Source: DATARH01 sp963789255 (GTDB lineage Bacteria > Pseudomonadota > Alphaproteobacteria > ATCC43930 > CGMCC-115725). Taken from it: 64,000 nucleotides of DNA. Positions 11,400 through 20,351 of this stretch are shown piece by piece. The stretch is taken from assembly GCA_963789255.1 (NCBI GenBank), contig CAWBJW010000002.1:620001-684000 (forward strand). The letters run 5' to 3'. Under the pieces are notes generated by a model, which saw only the letters and a list, made by a program, of their open reading frames with translations, searched no databases and was not told the origin of the DNA. The position numbers and the translations under genes were made by a program. The stretch's first letter is position 1. Each line of letters starts with the position of its first letter.

Positions 11400-12004
11400 C
11401 GGCAAAAGAACCGCTGCGCATCGGCATCGGCGGGCCGGTCGGCTCCGGCAAGACGGCGCTGATGGATTGGTTATGCAAGAGTATGCGATCTCGCTTCGAA
11501 CTGGTCGCGATCACCAACGACATCTATACCCGCGAGGACGCCGAGTTCCTGACGCGGAGCGGCGCCTTGCCGCCCGAGCGGATTCGCGGGGTCGAAACCG
11601 GCGGCTGCCCGCATACCGCGATCCGCGAGGATGCCTCGATCAACCTCGCCGCAATCGCCGAGATGACCCGGCTGTTCCCGCTTCTCGATATCGTGCTGAT
11701 CGAGTCGGGCGGCGACAATCTGGCGGCGACCTTCTCGCCCGAACTGGCCGATCTGACGATCTACGTCATCGACGTCGCCGCCGGCGACAAGATCCCGAGG
11801 AAGGGCGGGCCCGGGATCACCCGCTCCGACCTCCTGGTCATCAACAAGATCGACCTGGCGCCCCTGGTCGGGGCGGATCTCGCGGTGATGGACCGCGACA
11901 CCAGGCAGATGCGCGGCGCGCGGCCCTATGTCTTCACCAATCTCAAAGCCGGCGAGGGGGTGGACCGGATCGTCGATTTCGTCGTGGCGCAGGGCGGGCT
12001 GTAG
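11396..12004 (+). CDS. ureG: Urease accessory GTPase UreG
   Basis: A 202-residue SIMIBI-class GTPase that drives nickel insertion. The P-loop GGPVGSGKTAL, the switch region TNDIYTREDAEFL, the nickel-binding CPH motif in VETGGCPHTAIREDAS, IESGGDNLAATFSPEL, and the NKIDLAP specificity motif are all present. It starts within the ureF stop codon and ends just before a strong hairpin terminator, so it is the last gene of the operon. Confidence 0.98.
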   Translation: MTAKEPLRIGIGGPVGSGKTALMDWLCKSMRSRFELVAITNDIYTREDAEFLTRSGALPPERIRGVETGGCPHTAIREDASINLAAIAEMTRLFPLLDIVLIESGGDNLAATFSPELADLTIYVIDVAAGDKIPRKGGPGITRSDLLVINKIDLAPLVGADLAVMDRDTRQMRGARPYVFTNLKAGEGVDRIVDFVVAQGGL

Positions 12005-12014
12005 CTTCACGAAA

Positions 12015-12041
12015 AACGCCCCCGAAAAGCCGGGGGCGTTT
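12015..12041 (+). terminator. Intrinsic terminator after ureG (probably bidirectional)
   Basis: A perfect 9-bp stem, AACGCCCCC (12015-12023) pairing with GGGGGCGTT (12032-12040), closes an 8-base loop. It has A residues before it and T residues after it, so it can act on both strands. It lies between the convergent ureG and hsp20 genes, exactly where a shared terminator is expected. Confidence 0.85.
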
Positions 12042-12063
12042 CGATTGTGGACGCCGCGGTGGA

Positions 12064-12535
12064 TTAAGCGGCCTTCTGCTCGACGACCTGCGGCCGGCTC
12101 GGCTCGCCGCCGGCGATCTTGATCGTGCGCGGCTTCATCGCCTCGGGGACCTCGCGCACCAGGTCGACATGCAGCAAGCCGTTGTCGAGGCTCGCGCCGC
12201 TGACCTTGAGGTGGTCGGCGAGGCTGAAGCGCCGCTCGAAGGCGCGCCGGGCGATGCCCTGGTGCAGGTAGCGGCCGTTCTCGTTCGACCTTCTGCGCCT
12301 TGCCGGTCACGATCAGCGTGTTCTCGTGCACGGTGATGTCGAGTTCGTCCTGCGAGAACCCGGCAACCGCCATCGTCAGGCGATAGGAGTCCTCACCGGT
12401 CTTCTCGATGTTGTAGGGCGGGTAGGAAACCGCGGTGCTGTTGACCCGGGTCGCCGTATCGACAAGACGCGCCAAGCGGTCGAAACCGATCGTCGAACGG
12501 AACAGCGGAGAGAAATCGAAACGATCCATGACCAT
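12064..12535 (-). CDS. Small heat-shock protein Hsp20/IbpA, with a one-base frameshift
   Basis: An ATP-independent holdase of the alpha-crystallin family, about 156 residues after correction. The N-terminus MDRFDFSPLFRSTIGFDRL and the segment YPPYNIEKTGEDSYRLTMAV are typical of IbpA. The frame breaks after GKAQKVE. Removing one base (near 12283) gives KVEENGRYLHQGIARRAFER and then the conserved core through to the C-terminus EPSRPQVVEQKAA, ending at 12064. GGAGGAT lies just upstream of the ATG and appears to be sequestered in a ROSE-like leader. It is convergent with the urease operon. Confidence 0.87.
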
Positions 12536-12628
12536 ATCCTCCAGTGAGCAACATGGGTTAAGGCACCGACCCATCGGGCTCAGCGCCGGGGTACCGATGT
12601 GCGGCCCCGCTACGGGCGACCGCACATC
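12536..12628 (-). promoter_or_regulatory. Candidate ROSE-type RNA thermometer in the hsp20 leader
   Basis: Read on the minus strand, the leader has a 9-bp hairpin near its 5' end, with arms GATGTGCGG and CCGCACATC (12620-12628 and 12596-12604 on the plus strand). It ends with TTGCTCACTGGAGGAT directly before the ATG. The U(U/C)GCU stretch facing the Shine-Dalgarno sequence GGAGGAU is the defining feature of ROSE elements, which melt at heat-shock temperature to free the ribosome site of small heat-shock genes in alphaproteobacteria. The structure is inferred by eye and was not computed. Confidence 0.65.
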
Positions 12629-12631
12629 CCC

Positions 12632-12660
12632 TAGATAATCACGCAGAAGGCCGGGTCAAG
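12632..12660 (-). promoter_or_regulatory. Candidate promoter of hsp20
   Basis: On the minus strand CTTGAC (12655-12660) and TATCTA (12632-12637) are separated by exactly 17 bases. CTTGAC is the -35 box seen for both housekeeping and RpoH sigma factors in alphaproteobacteria. Transcription from here would begin near 12626, at the 5' edge of the proposed ROSE leader. Confidence 0.55.
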
Positions 12661-12710
12661 AGGATTTTTGGCACTCGGCCCCGCCGAGTGCTGATCCGAT
12701 CGAAGCGGGG

Positions 12711-12938
12711 CTATTGCTTGCGCTCGAACCCTTGGAAGCGCCGGTTGAAGCGGGCGAGCTGGCCGCCAGTGTCCAAGAGGCGCTGCTGACCGCCGGTCCA
12801 GGCCGGGTGCGATTTCGGGTCGATGTCGAGGCGCAGCGTGTCGCCGGCCTTGCCGTAGGTCGAGCGCGTCTGGTAGCTGCTGCCGTCGGTCATCACGACC
12901 GTGATGTCGTGATAATCGGGGTGAATTTTTTCCTTCAT
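12711..12938 (-). CDS. rpmE: 50S ribosomal protein bL31
   Basis: A 75-residue bL31. It starts MKEKIHPDYHDITVVMTDG and contains the conserved SHPAWTG motif. There is no cysteine in the protein, so it is the zinc-free (C-minus) form usual in alphaproteobacteria. GGAAAAAAT-like purine-rich sequence precedes the ATG. It stands alone between hsp20 and an unrelated phosphoribosyltransferase. Confidence 0.97.
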   Translation of the reverse strand: MKEKIHPDYHDITVVMTDGSSYQTRSTYGKAGDTLRLDIDPKSHPAWTGGQQRLLDTGGQLARFNRRFQGFERKQ

Positions 12939-13049
12939 CGCGCGAACCTTTGGATAAGCCGTCGGGCGAATAAGCGACCTAGCGAGGCTTGTATATAGCG
13001 GTGCCCACCCTGCTGCTGCAACCGAGCCGCGGCCGCTCGCTATAGGGGA

Positions 13050-13878
13050 TCAAATGTGCGTTGTCAACTTACATGGCGTCGCTTCGTTGTCATCTCGTTC
13101 TCTACTCTCTCTTTCATCAGGCGATCCATCTCCATTGATGTCGAGATCGCGTCTTGCCGAAGCAAGGCGATCTCGTATGACGCCAACGGACGGGGCTTTG
13201 AGAAGATGGCCCGCCTCTCCTTCCGTGAGAGTTCTCAACCCCACAGCCGAACTCCTCTCGCCAAAGAGCGTCTAGCCCTCGACGGTTGTAAGTAAGCCTT
13301 CCAAGTGTGCTTTCGGCAAGCGCAATCCAATAGGGAGACGCGTCTCTCCCGAGCGCCACGACGGACATAGCCACGACCATGCCACCGTTTATCTCGATAA
13401 ATCCTTTCAAATTCGCCAATGTTCCGCCAGCTGCGCAGGTGTCGTTGACGATCAGATATTTCGCACCAGACGTGACCGGTCCGTCAAAGGTCGCTGGAGA
13501 TACCAGCCGATGATAGATCGACGGTGATCCGCCGTGGTTTGCCACTGATGCCTGGACGATCCGCGCCTCAACCGTGAGGCCCAAAGCCTCAGCTAAGACC
13601 TTGCCGTATGCCATCGGAATTTTGTTTCGGCCGCTAAGTTCCTCAGCGTGAACCGCGACCACGTTAGGAAGAGTGCCGTCGAGAGAAAGCCGGATCTGTT
13701 CGACCTTCTCGTCGCTCAGCAATTCGTATGCAAGATCCAGCGCGGCATCATTATCAACGCCGTCCTTGGCGGCGCGGTAACTCGGATGATCTCGCATTAC
13801 CCGGTAGCTGGTCTGTCCGATGATGGGTGGGAAGTTAGTTCGCCACGGTGTCCGTGGCGCCAGGAGCCTGCGAGCCAT
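13050..13878 (-). CDS. Orphan phosphoribosyltransferase-like protein, with a one-base frameshift
   Basis: About 275 residues after correction. The core reads KYLIVNDTCAAGGTLANLKGF around residues 145-165, which resembles the PRPP-binding loop of type I phosphoribosyltransferases (hydrophobic strand, acidic/NDT residues, GGT). Upstream, VVAVHAEELSGRNKIPMAYG fits the substrate side. Removal of one base in the CCCC run at 13239-13242 joins the two frames at EEFGCG-LRTLTEGEAGHL and gives a natural end at THI. Base composition is visibly lower in GC than its neighbours, suggesting recent acquisition. The substrate is unknown. A nucleotide-salvage role is possible, and so is a role in a mobile defence or toxin module, but nothing adjacent supports either. 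Confidence 0.6.
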
Positions 13879-13961
13879 AGCATTTCCCCACGCTTACGGT
13901 GCGGGGTCGGGCTGCTGGGTCGAGTAGAGGCCTTTCCTCCCCGGTAGTGGGCCCGCGGTCG

Positions 13962-15137
13962 TCACCCGTCGCCTTCGAGGTAATCCATCGCCGCCTGGAC
14001 GCCGCCCTTCCCGTGCGGCACGCCGCACAGATCGAGCGTCATTTCCACGGCGGCGAGCGTGCCCAGCACCATCGGCTCGTTGAGATCGCCGAGATGGCCG
14101 ATGCGAAACACCCGGCCCCGGAGCCGGTCGAGCCCGCCGCCCAATGACACGTTGAACCGATCGAGCGCGGTCTGCCGCACCCGGTCGGCATCGCACCCTT
14201 CCGGCACCAGCACCGCGGTGACCGTGTTGGATTGCGCGCCCGGGTCGCTCGCATAGACCTCGGGCCCGTCATTCTGCCGCCACGCGCGCACCGCGCGGCG
14301 CGTCGCCTCGGCGAGGCGATGATGGCGGGCGAAGACGCTGTCGAGCCCCTCCTCGTCCAGCATGCGCAATGCCTCCTGCAGGCCGTAGAAGAAGTGCACC
14401 GGCGCCGTGCCGTTCCAATAAGCCTGCGAACCCTCGCCGAGGAGGCGCTTCCAATCCCAGTAGACCCGCGGCAATTTGGCCGCGGCGGCGGCGGCGAGCG
14501 CCTTAGCGCTGACCGCGGTGAAGGCCATGCCGGTCGGCAGCATCAGCCCCTTCTGCGAGCCGGCGACGACGACATCGACGCCCCACTCGTCCATGCGGAA
14601 ATCGATGGAGGCGAGCGAGGAGATCGTGTTGACGAGGTAGAGCGCGGGATGCCGCGCCGCATCGATCGCCCGGCGCAGCGCGGCGACCGGGTTGATGACG
14701 CCGGTCGAGGTCTCGCAATGCACCAGGAGCACCGCCTTGATGCGGTGCTCGCGGTCGTCGCGCAGCCGCGCTTCGAGCCGCGCCGGGTCGGCCGGGCGGC
14801 GCCAGTCGTTGGGCAGGGTCTCGACCTCGAGGCCGAAGGCTTCGCCGCGCATCCCCCAGTTCAATGAAAAGAAGCCGCTTTCGACGACCAGCACCTTGTC
14901 GCCCGGCGAGAACAGATTGACCAGCGCCGCCTCCCACGCGCCGTGCCCGGTCGCGGCATAGGCGAGGATCGTCTCGTCGGTCTTGAAGATGCGCTTCAGC
15001 CCGGCAAAGCACTCCTCGGAAATGGCGCGGAACGTCGCGCCGGTGAAATCGATGGCGCCCTTGTCCATCGCCCGCAGGATGCGGTCCGGGATGTTGGTCG
15101 GTCCCGGGTTCATGAAAAAATGATAGCCGTGCGCCAT
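13962..15137 (-). CDS. Class V aminotransferase (serine/alanine-glyoxylate aminotransferase family)
   Basis: A 391-residue PLP enzyme. MNPGPTNIPDRILRAM at the N-terminus and GHGAWEAALVNLFSPGD are family signatures. The PLP lysine is in VVAGSQKGLMLPTGMAF (about residue 199). The C-terminal GRVFRIGHLGDLNEPM motif binds the substrate carboxylate. Likely reactions are serine or alanine plus glyoxylate to glycine, as in the serine cycle or glyoxylate detoxification. The true donor cannot be read. It is a single gene, preceded by an esterase on the same strand. Confidence 0.9.
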   Translation of the reverse strand: MAHGYHFFMNPGPTNIPDRILRAMDKGAIDFTGATFRAISEECFAGLKRIFKTDETILAYAATGHGAWEAALVNLFSPGDKVLVVESGFFSLNWGMRGEAFGLEVETLPNDWRRPADPARLEARLRDDREHRIKAVLLVHCETSTGVINPVAALRRAIDAARHPALYLVNTISSLASIDFRMDEWGVDVVVAGSQKGLMLPTGMAFTAVSAKALAAAAAAKLPRVYWDWKRLLGEGSQAYWNGTAPVHFFYGLQEALRMLDEEGLDSVFARHHRLAEATRRAVRAWRQNDGPEVYASDPGAQSNTVTAVLVPEGCDADRVRQTALDRFNVSLGGGLDRLRGRVFRIGHLGDLNEPMVLGTLAAVEMTLDLCGVPHGKGGVQAAMDYLEGDG

Positions 15138-15215
15138 GCGTTCACCCGTGCAGCGGAGGGCGGCGCAGCATAGTCGCCTGCGCCGGCAAAACAACCGCCA
15201 CAACGGTCGCAGGCG

Positions 15216-15938
15216 TCAGCGCCCGGCGAGCAGGCGGTCGATCAGCGGGTCGAGCCGGGGCGCGAGGCGGGCATAGCCGGCCTCGCTGAAATGCAAGAGG
15301 TCGGGCGAAATCGCCCGGGTCAGCCGGCCCTGGGGGTCGAGCAGCACGCCGCCGATATCGGCATAGACGACCCGGCGCTCGTCGCCGCATTTCTGGATCA
15401 GCCGGTTGACCGCGACGGTCTCGCGGCGCAGGCGCGCATACGGCGACTTATCGCGCGGCCACAGGCCGAGGAGGAGGATGCGGGTGCCCGGCAGGTGCTG
15501 CCGCAGATAGAGGAGATCGGCGCGGATGCCTTCGGCCGCATCCTCGGGCGAACGGCCGTGGCCGAGGTCGTTGGTGCCGATCAACACAACCGCGACGGCC
15601 GGCGCCGGCCCGGCGAGATTGCCGTGCTGCATCCGCCACAACAGATGCTCGGTGCGGTCGCCGCTGACCCCGGCATCGAGCACTTGGCGCGGCGCCATGT
15701 CGTCATGCCAGACCTGCGGGGCGTCGTGCGGGAACCGCTCGGTGATCGAGTTGCCGAGAAACAGCACGCGATAAGGCTGGGTCTTGACCGCCTCGTTGAT
15801 CTCCTCGAAGCGATGCACCGGCCAGCGCGCTTCGCGCGGCTCGGGCGCGGCGATCCGGTCCTCGGTGAAATGGCCGCACGGCAACGCCGACTGCGCAAGG
15901 GACGGGCCGTGCCAGCCCAGGACAATCAGCGCACACAA
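15216..15938 (-). CDS. Secreted GDSL/SGNH-family esterase
   Basis: About 240 residues. A short hydrophobic leader ends near SLAQSA and suggests export. Block I reads FLGNSITERF (GNS in place of GDS, the serine nucleophile). GVSGDRTEHLLWRM carries the block II glycine. IGTNDLGHGRSPEDAA is block III with the oxyanion asparagine. DLLHFSEAGYARLAP holds the catalytic Asp-x-x-His. This resembles the PAF-acetylhydrolase/acylhydrolase branch. The only in-frame start is TTG, so the N-terminus is uncertain. Confidence 0.82.
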   Translation of the reverse strand: MCALIVLGWHGPSLAQSALPCGHFTEDRIAAPEPREARWPVHRFEEINEAVKTQPYRVLFLGNSITERFPHDAPQVWHDDMAPRQVLDAGVSGDRTEHLLWRMQHGNLAGPAPAVAVVLIGTNDLGHGRSPEDAAEGIRADLLYLRQHLPGTRILLLGLWPRDKSPYARLRRETVAVNRLIQKCGDERRVVYADIGGVLLDPQGRLTRAISPDLLHFSEAGYARLAPRLDPLIDRLLAGR

Positions 15939-15989
15939 TGCGGTCGCGGCGGCATGGGGAATTGGACTTATCGTCGTCGCTCCGGAACA

Positions 15990-16030
15990 CCTCAGGCGCG
16001 AGATTGCGTCGCTGCGCTCGCAATGACAAC
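15990..16030. repeat. Dispersed-repeat-like palindrome between the GDSL and MetX-like genes
   Basis: The stretch contains GAGATTGCGTCGCTGCGCTC followed by GCAATGAC, with short arms ATTGCG (16003-16008) and CGCAAT (16019-16024). Sequences translating as LRRCARND are recurrent intergenic repeats in alphaproteobacterial genomes. It lies between divergent genes and has no coding role that can be seen. Copy number elsewhere in the genome cannot be judged from this window. Confidence 0.4.
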
Positions 16031-16137
16031 ATTGAGGAGCGCATCGCCCGACGCCCTCCAGCCTGCGCCAACCGCGGCGGTTTCCCCGGCGCGCGGCCCC
16101 GTCTATGCTGCCGGCAATCGCCTAGGGAGCCCCGCCG

Positions 16138-17185
16138 ATGCCGACGACCGACCCCGCCACCGTATGGCCGAACTACCGCGAAGCCGATTTCGTCATCAGG
16201 AATTACGTCTTCGCATCGGGCGAGACGCTGCCCGAACTCAGGCTGCATTACCGCACGATGGGCGTCGCGCGGCGCGATGCGGCGGGGCAGATCGTCAACG
16301 GCCTCCTGCTGCTGCAGGGCAATACCGGGACCGGCGCCAACTGGCTGCGCCCGAGCCTCGCCGACGAGCTGTTCCAGCCGGGCCAGCCGCTCGATGCACG
16401 GCACTACTTCATCATCATGCAGGACGCGATCGGCCGCGGCCGGCTCATCGAAGCCGTCGGACGGCCTGCGGGGCAAATTCCCGCATTACCGCTATCGCGA
16501 CATGGTCGACAGCGGCTACCGGCTGATCGCCGAGGGCCTCGGCGTCGCCCATCTGCGCCTGGTGATCGGCAGCTCGATGGGCGGCATGCACGCCTGGATG
16601 TGGGCCGAGATGTATCCCGACCTGATGGACGGAGTGATTCCGCTGTCGTGCCAGCCGGTCGAGATCAGCGGTCGCAACTGGCTGGGGCGCCGCGCCGCGG
16701 CCGAGGCGATCCGCCACGACCCGGACTGGCAGGGCGGCTTCTACGACAGGAACCCGACCCATTACATCTACAGCGCGGCCGGCAATTTCGGGGTCGAAAG
16801 CCCGACCCGCATCCAGGAAATGGCGCCGACCCTCGCCGCCGCCGACGCCCTCTACGAGAAGCGGCTCGCCGATGCGGCGAAGGGCGACGCCAACGATTCA
16901 CTGTGGGCGATCGAGGCAATCCGCGACTACAACCCGGAGCCTGATCTCGACAAGATCACGGCCAGGGTGATGCTGATCAACGACGCCGAGGATCACGCCA
17001 ACCCGCCCGAGCTTGGCACCGTCGAGCGCGCGATGAAGCGGGTCAAACATGGCCGTTACGTGCTGATCCCGGCCGGTCCCGACAACCACGGCCATTTCAG
17101 CCATTACTATGCGAAGCTGTGGAAGCCCTATCTGATCGAGTTCATGCAGACGCTCGGGCCGGCCAAGGCGGAAGCGGCGAACTGA
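16138..17185 (+). CDS. Alpha/beta hydrolase of the homoserine O-acetyltransferase (MetX-like) family, with a one-base frameshift
   Basis: About 348 residues after correction. The first part (LRLHYRTMGVARRDA, LLLLQGNTGTGANW, YFIIMQDAIGRG) is in one frame. After position 16440 the sequence continues in the next frame as GSSKPSDGLRGKFPHYRYRDM. Deleting one C restores it. The nucleophile elbow is IGSSMGGMHAWMW, and the acid and base are in NDAEDHANPPE and PDNHGHFSHYYA. True MetX enzymes acetylate homoserine, but this divergent subgroup often sits outside methionine operons, so the acyl acceptor is unknown. A second alpha/beta hydrolase follows 13 bases later. Confidence 0.8.
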
Positions 17186-17198
17186 CGGCGAGGCCGGG

Positions 17199-18002
17199 AT
17201 GGCCAGCTTCACCACGAGCGACGGGTTGTCCCTCGCCTACGACATCGACGATTTCACCGATCCGTGGAAGCCGGCGCCGACCGTGCTCCTGCTGCATGCG
17301 GCGATGGGCAGCGCGCGGCGCTATTTCGCCTGGGTCCCGCATCTCGCTCGGGATTACCGGGTGGTACGGCTGGATCTGCGCGGCCACGGAAGCTCGCAAA
17401 TTCCGCCGGCCGGGCAGAATTTGGTGCTCGACCGGCTGGTCGCCGACGTTGTCGAGCTGCTCGACCATCTGGGGTGTGCGAGCGCGCATATCGTCGGCAA
17501 TTCGGCCGGCGGCTATCTCGGCCAGCAGCTGGCGATGACGGCCTCCGCGCGGGTGCGCAGCCTCGCGCTGTTCGGCTCGACGCCGGGGCTCAGGAACAGC
17601 CAGGCGCCGAGCTGGATCCCGCAGATCGCGGCGAAGGGCCTGCGCGGCTTTCTCGCCGAGACGATCCGCGACCGGCTGCCGGAAGACGCCGATCCGGGCC
17701 TGGTCAATTGGTTTCTCGACGAGGCGGCGAAGAACGACCCGGGCTATATCGCCAAATTCGTGCTCCTGATGGCGAGCTATGATTGGAGCGACGAGGTGAC
17801 CCGCATCCGCGTTCCGACCCTCGTCGTCATCCCCGGCGGCGAGACGGTCGGCTCCATCGCCAATTACGAACCGTTCCGCAGGCTCGGCGATGTCGAGATC
17901 CGGGTCTACGACGGAATGCCGCACAACATCTGCGATTTGGCGCCCGACCGCTGCGCCGGGGATCTGCGCGATTTCCTGCGCCGGCGTTTCGGCGAGACGT
18001 AA
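17199..18002 (+). CDS. Alpha/beta fold hydrolase
   Basis: A 267-residue serine hydrolase of the enol-lactonase/esterase type. The oxyanion region is LLLHAAMGSARRYF, with the usual RVVRLDLRGHGSSQ strand. The nucleophile elbow is VGNSAGGYLGQ (Ser near residue 109), and the catalytic His lies in YDGMPHNICD. No signal peptide is seen, so it is probably cytoplasmic. It follows the MetX-like gene closely and the two may be co-transcribed. The substrate is unknown. Confidence 0.82.
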   Translation: MASFTTSDGLSLAYDIDDFTDPWKPAPTVLLLHAAMGSARRYFAWVPHLARDYRVVRLDLRGHGSSQIPPAGQNLVLDRLVADVVELLDHLGCASAHIVGNSAGGYLGQQLAMTASARVRSLALFGSTPGLRNSQAPSWIPQIAAKGLRGFLAETIRDRLPEDADPGLVNWFLDEAAKNDPGYIAKFVLLMASYDWSDEVTRIRVPTLVVIPGGETVGSIANYEPFRRLGDVEIRVYDGMPHNICDLAPDRCAGDLRDFLRRRFGET

Positions 18003-18105
18003 GCGCGCGACGCCGCCTGCGGCGGCCGGCGGGTGGACGCGGCGATGCCCGATATGCCAAGCTTCCCTGCCCGAAGCGCGGCAGCACGCGGCAGAAGCTG
18101 CGGAG

Positions 18106-18786
18106 ATGGCGGTGGTAAGCCTCGAACATATCGGGAAGCATTACGGCGCGGATGCGCCGATCCTGTCCGACGTTTCGCTCAATCTGGAAGCCGGCGGCTT
18201 CTATTTCCTGACCGGCAGCAGCGGCGCCGGCAAGACGACGCTGCTGCGCATCATCCATCTCGCCGAGCGGCCGTCGCGCGGCCGGCTGAGACTGTTCGGC
18301 AAGGATACCGCCGCGCTCGACCGTCAGGCTCAGGCCGCGCTGCGGCGCCGCATCGGCATTGTCTTCCAGGATGTCCGGCTGGTCGGCGAACTGAGTGCCG
18401 GCGACAATGTGGCCCTGCCATTGCGCATCGCCGGTGCTGCGGAGCGCGACATCCGCGACAACGTGCCCGAGCTGCTTGCCTGGATGGGGCTGGCGGACCG
18501 GGCCGAGGCGCCCGCCGCTTCGCTGTCGGGCGGCCAGCGCCAGCGGATCGCCATCGCGCGCGCCATCGTCGGCCGGCCCGAGCTGTTGATTGCCGACGAA
18601 CCCACCGGCAATGTCGATGACGAGGTCGCCCTGTTGCTGGTCCGCGTTTTCGAGCGGATCAACCGCCTCGGCACGACCATTCTGATCGCCACCCACGACC
18701 TTGCCTTTGCCCGCCAGTTCGAGCATCAGCGTTTCCACCTGGATCACGGCATGCTGTCGGACGGCGGCGCCACGCCGATGCAATGA
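18106..18786 (+). CDS. ftsE: Cell division ATP-binding protein FtsE
   Basis: A 226-residue ATPase that with FtsX forms the divisome complex controlling peptidoglycan hydrolases. Walker A is GSSGAGKTTLL, the signature is LSGGQRQRIAIARAI, Walker B is LLIADEPTGNVDDE, and the switch histidine is in LIATHDLAFA. The ATG of MAVVSLEHIGKHYG is chosen because the fold begins there. The longer upstream reading is not conserved. The stop overlaps the ftsX ATG. ftsE-ftsX-DUF218-plsC is a recurrent alphaproteobacterial set. Confidence 0.93.
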   Translation: MAVVSLEHIGKHYGADAPILSDVSLNLEAGGFYFLTGSSGAGKTTLLRIIHLAERPSRGRLRLFGKDTAALDRQAQAALRRRIGIVFQDVRLVGELSAGDNVALPLRIAGAAERDIRDNVPELLAWMGLADRAEAPAASLSGGQRQRIAIARAIVGRPELLIADEPTGNVDDEVALLLVRVFERINRLGTTILIATHDLAFARQFEHQRFHLDHGMLSDGGATPMQ

Positions 18787-19673
18787 TCGGAGCCCGGTTC
18801 GGCTGGGCGCGGCTCGATCTGCCGTTGGGGCGTGACGAATCCGTGCGCTTTCTGCCCTGGGTGCTGGCGCTGATGGTCTACCTCGCCGGACTGGGCGGGA
18901 TCGGGCTGGTCGTCTTTGACGGGACACTGCGCACTGCGCAGCGCTCGCTCGGCGCGAGCCTGACGCTGCAGGTTCCGGCGGATACCTCGAAGGCACGATT
19001 GGCGACCGTCCTGGCCACGCTCCGGCAAACCAAGGGGATCGCGTCGGTGCGTGTGCTGGAGCCAGCGGAAATCGCCCGGCTGCTCAAACCGTGGCTCGGA
19101 TCGCTGGTGCCGCTCGATGAATTGCCGGTGCCGCGATTGATCGATCTGCGCATTGCACCCGCGGCAACGCCCGATCTCGTCACCTTGCGGCGTCAGCTCG
19201 CCTCGGTGGTGCCGCAGGGGCGGCTCGACGATCCACGGCCGTCGCTGGAGGGGATGCGTGCAGGAGCGCGCCGGATCGAGAGCATCCTTGCGGCAGCGAT
19301 CGCTGGCGCGCTGCTGCTGATCGGGCTATCGGCGGTGTTTGCGGTCCGCACCGCCCTCCTGGTCCACCGATCGGTCGTCGAGCTGTTGCATCTGCTCGGC
19401 GCCGGCGATGCCGCTATCGCCGGCCAGTTCGCGATCCGGTTCCTATGGCTTGGGCTGTTGGGCGGCGCGATCGGCGCGGCCGCCGCCCTGCTCACGGTCG
19501 TCGCGCTCGCCGGCGCCGGCGGCGTCGTGCAGCTGCCGGCGCCGATCATCTCGACGGGAACCGCCGATTGGCGGGTTTGGGCGGTTACGATCGGGGCCGT
19601 CCTCGCCGCCGGGATCATCGCAATGGCAAGCGCGCAGGTCACCGTGCTGCGGTGGCTCGCCCGCATCATGTGA
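18783..19673 (+). CDS. ftsX: Cell division protein FtsX
   Basis: A 296-residue membrane partner of FtsE. One transmembrane segment lies near residues 25-45 (FLPWVLALMVYLAGLGGIGL). A periplasmic domain of about 110 residues follows (VLATLRQTKGIASVRVLEP), then three C-terminal membrane segments typical of FtsX/MacB permeases (about 168-190, 218-240 and 265-285). VELLHLLGAGDAAIAGQF corresponds to the conserved cytoplasmic coupling loop that meets FtsE. It overlaps ftsE by 4 bases. Confidence 0.92.
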   Translation: MIGARFGWARLDLPLGRDESVRFLPWVLALMVYLAGLGGIGLVVFDGTLRTAQRSLGASLTLQVPADTSKARLATVLATLRQTKGIASVRVLEPAEIARLLKPWLGSLVPLDELPVPRLIDLRIAPAATPDLVTLRRQLASVVPQGRLDDPRPSLEGMRAGARRIESILAAAIAGALLLIGLSAVFAVRTALLVHRSVVELLHLLGAGDAAIAGQFAIRFLWLGLLGGAIGAAAALLTVVALAGAGGVVQLPAPIISTGTADWRVWAVTIGAVLAAGIIAMASAQVTVLRWLARIM

Positions 19674-19679
19674 GCGGCA

Positions 19680-20351
19680 ATGCGCCGGCTGCCGCGCTCG
19701 CTTCGCTGGCTGGGGTTGCTCGCGCTTGCCCTGTTCGTGCTGTGGCTCGGCGCTCTCGCCTGGTTTGTCACGAGCAGCCTCATGGTGCGCACCGACCCTT
19801 CGATCCCGACCGATGCGATCGTCGTGCTGACCGGAGGAAGGCTGCGGCTCGCAACCGGCGTTCAGCTGCTCGCGGCGGGCGCGGCGAAGACGCTGTTCAT
19901 TTCGGGGGTCAACCAGCGGGTCGACCGCGCCGAGCTGCTGCGGGTGCTCGGCCCGACAGCGGAGCGCGAGACATGCTGCATCGTGCTCGGCCACGACGCC
20001 GACGACACCTTCGAGAACGCCCGCGAGACCGCGCGCTGGATGCGCGAGAAGGGTTATAAGAGCCTGCGCCTCGTCACCGGCTGGTACCATATGCGGCGCA
20101 GCCGCTTGGAGTTCGAGCGCGCCATGCCCGGGATCGCGATCGTCGCGAACCCGGTCTTCGCGGCACACCTCGACCCGGAACGCTGGTGGAGTTGGCACGG
20201 CGCGCCGCTGTTGATTGTCGGCGAGTACCACAAATACCTGGCCGCCTGGATGCGTCCGCTGCTGTACGCGGTCTTGCCGCCGGAGCCCGCCCCGGCGCCG
20301 CTGACCCGGACCAGCGCAACCCACAGCACCGACGCGGATGCGCGGCGGTGA
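19680..20351 (+). CDS. DUF218/YdcF-family membrane-anchored protein
   Basis: A 223-residue protein with one N-terminal transmembrane anchor (GLLALALFVLWLGALAWF) and a DUF218 domain: AIVVLTGGRLRLATGVQLL, TLFISGVNQRVDRAELL, DTFENARETARWMREKGY, and VTGWYHMRRSRLEFERA. The family is related to SanA/YdcF and is linked to envelope biogenesis, with the biochemical activity still unproven. It starts 6 bases after ftsX and its TGA overlaps the GTG of plsC. Confidence 0.88.
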   Translation: MRRLPRSLRWLGLLALALFVLWLGALAWFVTSSLMVRTDPSIPTDAIVVLTGGRLRLATGVQLLAAGAAKTLFISGVNQRVDRAELLRVLGPTAERETCCIVLGHDADDTFENARETARWMREKGYKSLRLVTGWYHMRRSRLEFERAMPGIAIVANPVFAAHLDPERWWSWHGAPLLIVGEYHKYLAAWMRPLLYAVLPPEPAPAPLTRTSATHSTDADARR

